Source: Leifsonia shinshuensis
GTDB lineage: Bacteria; Actinomycetota; Actinomycetes; Actinomycetales; Microbacteriaceae
Direction of reading: 5' to 3'
Length of the DNA stretch: 64,000 nucleotides
Assembly: GCF_031456835.1 (NCBI RefSeq)
Contig: NZ_JAVDVK010000001.1
Span: 992,001 to 1,056,000, forward strand
Shown in pieces: positions 59,376 to 64,000 of this stretch. Under the pieces are notes generated by a model. The model was given only the letters and a program-made list of their open reading frames with translations. It did no database searches and was not told the DNA's origin. Both the position numbers and the translations under genes were made by a program. Every line of letters begins with the position of its first letter. The stretch's first letter is position 1.

Positions 59376-59390
59376 CATTCAGCACGAATG
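59376..59390. repeat. Family F palindrome, third diverged unit
   Basis: CATTCAGCACGAATG keeps the CATTC/GAATG arms and the ACGAATG half of the family F word, with a changed centre. Confidence 0.6.
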
Positions 59391-59445
59391 TGCGCCGGGG
59401 CGGAGGCGCGGGAGAGGCTGAACGGGCTGGAGGGGCCGGCGCGGG

Positions 59446-60108
59446 TCAGTGGGCGTGGGCGGAGGCGGCGTCGCGGAGCGCGGCGATGCGCTCCGCGGGC
59501 TCGCCGCGGAAGACGCTGGAGCCCGCGACGAACGTGTCGGCGCCCGCGGCGGCGGCCGTGACGATCGTCTCCTCGGTGATCCCGCCGTCCACCTGCAGCC
59601 AGACGTCGAGCCCGCGCGCCTCGACGGCGGCGCGCAGCGCCTGCAGCTTCGGCATCGTCTCGGGCATGAACGACTGGCCGCCGAACCCGGGCTCGACGGT
59701 CATCACGAGCACCTGGTCGAACTCCTCCAGGAGGTCGAGGTAGCGCTCGACGCCCGTGCCGGGCTTCACCGCGATGCCGGCGCGGGCGCCGATCGCCCGC
59801 AGCTTCCGGGCGAGGGCGACCGGGTCGTGCGCCGCCTCCGCGTGGAACGTCACCGAGTACGCCCCGAGCTCCGCGTAGCCGGGCGCCCAGCGGTCGGGGT
59901 CGTCGATCATGAGGTGCACGTCCAGCGGGATGGGGCTGACGTCCTGGATGCGGCCCACCATCTGGGGGCCGAAGGTCAGGTTGGGGACGAAGTGGTTGTC
60001 CATCACATCCACGTGCACCAGATCGGCGGTGCGGATGCGCTGCACCTCGCTCTGCATGTTGACGAAGTCTGCGGCCAGGATGCTCGGATTGATGCGGACG
60101 TGTCCCAT
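59446..60108 (-). CDS. rpe: Ribulose-phosphate 3-epimerase
   Basis: Interconverts ribulose 5-phosphate and xylulose 5-phosphate. The 220-aa barrel has the metal/catalytic motifs NPSILAADF, HVDVMDNHFVPNLTFGP, DVHLMIDDP and MTVEPGFGGQSF. It supplies the substrate of the phosphoketolase found elsewhere in the window. TAGGCT lies 6 nt before the ATG, so it can be transcribed separately from rsmB, 20 nt upstream. Confidence 0.96.
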   Translation of the reverse strand: MGHVRINPSILAADFVNMQSEVQRIRTADLVHVDVMDNHFVPNLTFGPQMVGRIQDVSPIPLDVHLMIDDPDRWAPGYAELGAYSVTFHAEAAHDPVALARKLRAIGARAGIAVKPGTGVERYLDLLEEFDQVLVMTVEPGFGGQSFMPETMPKLQALRAAVEARGLDVWLQVDGGITEETIVTAAAAGADTFVAGSSVFRGEPAERIAALRDAASAHAH

Positions 60109-60114
60109 GCTCCC

Positions 60115-60120
60115 AGCCTA
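60115..60120 (-). promoter_or_regulatory. -10 element, leaderless start of rpe
   Basis: TAGGCT on the minus strand, spacer GGGAGC, then ATG at 60108. It lies between the rsmB stop and rpe. Confidence 0.55.
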
Positions 60121-60128
60121 GGCGGCGG

Positions 60129-61535
60129 CTACGCGGCGCGTTTGCGGAGCAGCGCGATGAACATGGCGTCCGTCGTGTGGCGGTGCGGCCAGAGCTGCAC
60201 CGTCGCCGGGTCGCCCGCCAGGTCGAGCCGCTCGTTCGCGAGCGCCTGCACCGTCTCGGCCGTGGCCTCCTGCTCGAGCACGTCGCCGTGCCGTTCCAGC
60301 GCGGACGCGACGATGCCGCGGGTCTCGCCGAGGTGCGGCGAGCAGGTGACGTAGGCGAGCAGTCCACCCGGCTTGAGCGCCGCGATCGCGGAGTCGAGCA
60401 GCGCGGTCTGCAACGTGGTCAGCTCGGCGACGTCGCGCGGCGTCTTGCGCCAGCGCGCCTCCGGGCGGCGGCGCAGCGCGCCGAGGCCGGTGCAGGGCGC
60501 GTCGAGCAGGATGCGGTCGAAGGCTTCGGGATGCTCGGTACCTACTACGACGCCGTCGAGCTCCCACACCGGCACATCGAGCGGCACGGGCGCGAGCGCC
60601 CGGCGCACCAGCTCCGCCCGAGCCGGGACGAGCTCGTTGGCGACGAGGGTCGCACCGCCGGCCAGCGCCTCCGCGGCGAGCAGGGCGGCCTTGCCGCCGG
60701 GACCGGCGCACAGGTCGAGCCACCGCTCCCCCTCGAGCACCGGCTGCGCCCGCGTCAACGCGAGCGCCGCGAGCTGCGACCCCTCGTCCTGCACGCGGAT
60801 GCGGCCGCCGGACTCCTCGACCAGCCCCTGCGGGTCGCCGCCGCCGACGGTGAACCCGGGCGGAGAGAACCGGTCCGGGCGCGCATCGTCCGGCTCGGAC
60901 GCGAGTCCGGGCAGTGCGATCAGGTTGACGCGCGGAGCGGTGTTGTCGGCCTTCAGCAGCTCCTCGAGCTCCTCGACGCGTCCCTCCGCCTCGAGGGACC
61001 GCCGCAGTGCGCGCACGACCCAGACGGGATGCGACGCCAGCGCCGCGATGCGGTCGTCCTCGTTCTTCGCCCGGCTCGCGACCTGGTCGCGCCACTCCTC
61101 GGGCGTGTGCCGGCCGATCTCGCGCAGCACGCCGTTGACGAAGCCGGTGCCGGAGCGGCTCCCCACCTCGCGCGCCAGCCCGACGGACTCGTTCACCGCG
61201 GCGTGGGCCGCGACGCGGGTCGACAGCAGCTGGTGCGCGCCGAGCCGCAGCACGTCGAGCAGCGGAGGGTCGATGCGGTCGACCGGGCGACCCGCGGCGA
61301 TGGCGATCACGCGGTCGTAGTAGCCCTGCATGCGCAGGGTGCCGTACGTGAGCTCGGTCGCGAGCGCCGCGTCGGCGGTCGACAGCGCCGCGCGGGCGAT
61401 CCGGGTCGGGAGCAGCAGGTTGGCGTAGGCGTCGGACTCGCGCACGGCGGTGAGCACATCCAGGGCGACCCGACGGGCGGGCTGCACCGCGGTGTGCTGC
61501 GGCCGGGACGGTCCGCGCCGCTGCTGCGCGCTCAC
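60129..61535 (-). CDS. rsmB: 16S rRNA m5C967 methyltransferase RsmB
   Basis: The 468-aa protein has an N-terminal NusB-like domain (about residues 20-160, ARRVALDVLTAVRESDAYAN) and a C-terminal SAM-dependent domain with LDLCAGPGGKAALLA and the two catalytic-cysteine motifs DAPCTGLGALRRRPEARW and YVTCSPHLGE. It overlaps fmt by 4 nt (ATGA) in the priA-fmt-rsmB-rpe block. Confidence 0.94.
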   Translation of the reverse strand: MSAQQRRGPSRPQHTAVQPARRVALDVLTAVRESDAYANLLLPTRIARAALSTADAALATELTYGTLRMQGYYDRVIAIAAGRPVDRIDPPLLDVLRLGAHQLLSTRVAAHAAVNESVGLAREVGSRSGTGFVNGVLREIGRHTPEEWRDQVASRAKNEDDRIAALASHPVWVVRALRRSLEAEGRVEELEELLKADNTAPRVNLIALPGLASEPDDARPDRFSPPGFTVGGGDPQGLVEESGGRIRVQDEGSQLAALALTRAQPVLEGERWLDLCAGPGGKAALLAAEALAGGATLVANELVPARAELVRRALAPVPLDVPVWELDGVVVGTEHPEAFDRILLDAPCTGLGALRRRPEARWRKTPRDVAELTTLQTALLDSAIAALKPGGLLAYVTCSPHLGETRGIVASALERHGDVLEQEATAETVQALANERLDLAGDPATVQLWPHRHTTDAMFIALLRKRAA

Positions 61536-62455
61536 GAGAGCACCACCGCAGCGCCCGAGGCGCCGGCCGCGCCGCGCAGCCAGTCGGCCGCGGGCATCGC
61601 GCGCTTGCCGGCGGGCTGCACCGTGATCAGTTCCAGCGGGTCCGTGCCGGTCCCGACGAGGACGCGGCGGTCACGCGCCTCGACCGCTCCGGGCGGCAGC
61701 GGCGGCTCCCCTGTCGTGCGGTGCGCCTCGTGGATCTTGAACCGCTCGATCCCGAGCAGCACGAACGCGCCCGGCTCGGGCGTGACGCCGCGAAGGCGCG
61801 CGTGCACCCGGTCGGCGGGCTGGGTCAGGTCGAGCCGCGCATCCTCGATCGTCAGCTTGGGCGCGAGGGTGACCTCCCCGGCCTGGGGCGTCGCCCGCGC
61901 CGTGCCCGCCGCGAGCGCATCCGTCGTGTCGGCCAGGAGGGCCGCGCCGTCGACGGCCAGCGCGTCGAGCAGGTGCCCCGCGGTCTCCTCCGGACCGATG
62001 GGACGCCGCAGCTCGGCGTACACGTCGCCCGCGTCCAGTTCGGGCACCAGGTGGAACACCGCGGCGCCCGTCTCCGTGTCGCCCGCGATCACGGCGTGCT
62101 GCACCGGCGCGGCGCCCCGCCAGCGCGGCAGCAGCGAGAAGTGGAGGTTCACCCAGCCGAGGCGCGGGAGCGACAGCAGCGGCTCGCGCACCAGTCCCCC
62201 GTACGCGACGACGACGCCGAGGTCCGGTTCGAGCGCGGCGATGCGCTCGGTGACCTCCTCGCGCAGCCGGTTCGCCTTCAGTACCGGCAGGCCGAGACGC
62301 TCGGCCGCCTCGGCGACCGGCGACGGCGTGAGCACGCGCTTACGGCCGAGCGGCGCATCCTCGCGCGTGATGACGGCGACCACCTCGTGCCGGGCCGCGA
62401 CGGCCTCGAGCGACGGGATGGCCACGGCGGGAGTGCCGGCGAAGACGATGCGCAT
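61532..62455 (-). CDS. fmt: Methionyl-tRNA formyltransferase
   Basis: Formylates initiator methionyl-tRNA. The ATG at 62455 begins MRIVFAGTPAVAIPSLEAV, the normal N-terminus, and gives 307 aa. The formyl-transfer motifs NLHFSLLPRWRGAAPVQHA and GDTETGAAVFHLVPELDAGD are clear, as is the C-terminal tRNA-binding domain. A GAAAGAACC ribosome binding site and a TAGGCT -10-like element (62488-62493) lie upstream. Confidence 0.96.
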   Translation of the reverse strand: MRIVFAGTPAVAIPSLEAVAARHEVVAVITREDAPLGRKRVLTPSPVAEAAERLGLPVLKANRLREEVTERIAALEPDLGVVVAYGGLVREPLLSLPRLGWVNLHFSLLPRWRGAAPVQHAVIAGDTETGAAVFHLVPELDAGDVYAELRRPIGPEETAGHLLDALAVDGAALLADTTDALAAGTARATPQAGEVTLAPKLTIEDARLDLTQPADRVHARLRGVTPEPGAFVLLGIERFKIHEAHRTTGEPPLPPGAVEARDRRVLVGTGTDPLELITVQPAGKRAMPAADWLRGAAGASGAAVVLS

Positions 62456-62487
62456 GGGGAAGGTTCTTTCGGTCGGGACGGCGATCC

Positions 62488-62493
62488 AGCCTA
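62488..62493 (-). promoter_or_regulatory. Possible -10 element of fmt
   Basis: TAGGCT on the minus strand, 32 nt before the fmt ATG. Here the spacing predicts a normal 5' UTR with a ribosome binding site, not a leaderless start. Confidence 0.4.
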
Positions 62494-62534
62494 CTCCGCC
62501 CGCGCGTCCATCCACCGCTGAGGTCGACCGGAGG

Positions 62535-64000
62535 TCAGAGGATCTCGGGGTCGTCGAAGCGCACCCGCAGCGTCGGCGCCGGCCGGTAGCCCGGCTTGCC
62601 TGCCGGCGCGCGGCGCCGCCGGGTCGCGTTCTTCACGACGGCGGCCCGGACGGCCGCCGCCACGTCGCCGCCGTGGGCGTACTCGAACCGGAGGACGGCG
62701 CGCACCAGGTCGGGTCCGGAGCGGGCCGTGCGCGAGGCCGGCTCGACCGGGGCCGGACCCAGCACATCCACGAGCAGCGCCGGATCGACGGCGGCGATCA
62801 CCTCGTTCACCGTCGCCTCCGTGCCGGTGACGGATGCCAGGCGCACGGCGGGCGGGAACCGCAGCTCCCGCCGGTCGACCAGCTCTTCGTGGGCGAACTC
62901 GACGAGGCGGCCGGTGGCGAAGTCGCGCGCGAGCGGCCCGGACACGCCGACCAGCACCGTCGGCGCACCGGGCGCGGCAAGACCGGCGGCGCTCTGCCAC
63001 CAGCGCAGGCAGTCCTCGGCGACGTGCAGGCTCTCGCGGGCGAGCATCCGTTCGCCGTCGAGCAGCAGCACCGCCTGATACCCGCCCTCCGCGATCGGCT
63101 CGGCCCCGCGAGTGGCAACGACGAGGGCGGGCGCCGATCCGATGCGCTGGACGGGGTGGTCGCCGTCGGCGAGGATGACCCGCGTGCCCGGGAACGCGCG
63201 CCCGAGCTCCTCGGCCGTCCGGCCGGAGCCGACCGTCACCATCCGGAACCGGCGGTGCTCGCAGTGCTCGCACTGCCAATCGGTCGCGAGCCGCCCGCAC
63301 ACGGTGCACGACGGCGGGGAGCCGGCGCGCGTCTGGTGCAGCGGCCCCTTGCAGTTCATGCACCGGGCGGCCTGGCCGCAATTCGCGCACGCGATCACGG
63401 GCGCGTAGCCGGGACGCGCCACCTGGACGAGCACCGGGCCGCGCGGCCGGCCGCTGTCGCCGTTCAGCGCCTCACGCGCGGCGCGCCAGGCGGGCGACGG
63501 GATGCGCGCGGCCCGCGCCATCGGCTCCGGTGCCTGCTGGTTCGCGGTCAGTACGACCTTCGGCGAGGTGACGCGCTCGGGCCCGACATCCCGCAGCCAG
63601 CCGAGCTCCACCAGCCGCTGGGTCTCGACGCTGCGGATGTTGCCGCTCAGCACGAGCGCGCATCCCTCGAGCTCCTGGCGCACGAGGGCGGCGTCGCGCG
63701 TGTGCACGTACGGGCTGAGGGGTTCGGCGTGGAGCGGGTCGCTGTCCTCCCAGACCACCAGCAGCCCCAGCCGCTCGGCGGGCGCGTAGACCACGGAGCG
63801 GTTGCCGATGATGATGCGCGGACCGGACAACGCCTCCAGGAACCCGCGGTACCGCTCGGTGTTCGCCTGCCCGGCGTCCGCGCGCACCACCGCGGCCGGC
63901 GGGGCGACGACGGCCAGGGCGGCGGCCAGCTGCTCCAGGTCGCGATGGTCGGGTACCGCGACGATCGCCGTGCGGCCGCCGCGCCAGCAGTCGGCCGCCA
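62535..64000 (-). CDS. priA: Primosomal protein N' (PriA-like), partial at right edge
   Basis: The reading frame is open to the window's right end, so the N-terminus is missing. The visible part has eight zinc-binding cysteines (CANCGQAARCMNCKGPL and CTVCGRLATDWQCEHCEHRRF). The helicase DEEH box is degenerate: the equivalent stretch is LGLLVVWEDSD. Actinobacterial PriA proteins are known to lack intact helicase motifs, so this is probably the family norm, not a pseudogene. It leads into fmt 79 nt downstream. Confidence 0.9.
   Translation of the reverse strand, partial: AADCWRGGRTAIVAVPDHRDLEQLAAALAVVAPPAAVVRADAGQANTERYRGFLEALSGPRIIIGNRSVVYAPAERLGLLVVWEDSDPLHAEPLSPYVHTRDAALVRQELEGCALVLSGNIRSVETQRLVELGWLRDVGPERVTSPKVVLTANQQAPEPMARAARIPSPAWRAAREALNGDSGRPRGPVLVQVARPGYAPVIACANCGQAARCMNCKGPLHQTRAGSPPSCTVCGRLATDWQCEHCEHRRFRMVTVGSGRTAEELGRAFPGTRVILADGDHPVQRIGSAPALVVATRGAEPIAEGGYQAVLLLDGERMLARESLHVAEDCLRWWQSAAGLAAPGAPTVLVGVSGPLARDFATGRLVEFAHEELVDRRELRFPPAVRLASVTGTEATVNEVIAAVDPALLVDVLGPAPVEPASRTARSGPDLVRAVLRFEYAHGGDVAAAVRAAVVKNATRRRRAPAGKPGYRPAPTLRVRFDDPEIL

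Noticed and set aside
62535..64000. priA as a pseudogene because the helicase box is degenerate
   Set aside because: The frame is open to the edge, the zinc-binding cysteines are intact, and loss of helicase motifs is the known state of actinobacterial PriA.

Overview
The window is a gene-dense, very GC-rich stretch of an actinobacterial chromosome. RbpA, WhiA, an ANTAR-type response regulator, a catalytically degenerate PriA, a long-form HisG and the hisE-hisG-hisF-hisI-trpE-trpM-trpC-trpB-trpA block point to Actinobacteria. The combination with phosphoketolase and the gene order suggests Micrococcales, most likely a Leifsonia-like member of the Microbacteriaceae; this taxonomic call is inference. 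There are 58 protein genes (one cut by the right edge), one tRNA, and no phage, insertion sequence, CRISPR array or rRNA.

Layout. 1-5.2 kb: an unknown gene, rbpA, secG, the glycolytic operon gap-pgk-tpiA, and sodA. 5.3-12.3 kb: uvrA-uvrC-rapZ-whiA, headed by a sequence matching an actinobacterial LexA (SOS) box over a -10 element. 12.4-16.7 kb: a five-gene DUF4129 / unknown / MoxR / DUF58 / membrane-protein operon. 16.75-17.27 kb: 520 bp with no gene, filled by a tandem array of palindromes. 17.3-27.8 kb: uvrB, coaE, rpsA, a TIGR01777 epimerase with a DUF4166 partner, a DUF885 peptidase-like protein and polA. 27.9-42.6 kb: mostly single genes in alternating directions (thioesterase, PdtaR-like regulator, tRNA-Leu, FBP-domain protein, thioredoxin, metallo-hydrolase, LLM oxidoreductase, secreted protein, VOC protein, SGNH hydrolase, phosphoketolase, alpha/beta hydrolase, GNAT, EamA exporter, ABC-2 exporter plus LolA-like protein). 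42.7-64 kb: one long minus-strand block, priA-fmt-rsmB-rpe, hisEGFI-trpE-trpM-trpCBA-lgt, gltB-gltD and pyk, joining amino-acid synthesis to glutamate supply and lower glycolysis.

Two signals go beyond gene content. First, at least six unrelated families (called A-F here) of long, near-perfect intergenic palindromes recur. In A, B, C and E the arms are conserved between copies while the hairpin loop changes in sequence and keeps a similar or identical length. Every copy lies 3' of at least one gene and none lies in a divergent promoter region. In two cases an ordinary terminator hairpin already separates the gene from the palindrome, so they are not simply terminators. This is the best candidate for an undescribed system. 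Second, at least 14 genes have a TAnnnT (-10-like) hexamer exactly 6 or 7 nt before the start codon, which predicts leaderless transcription and fixes several otherwise uncertain starts.
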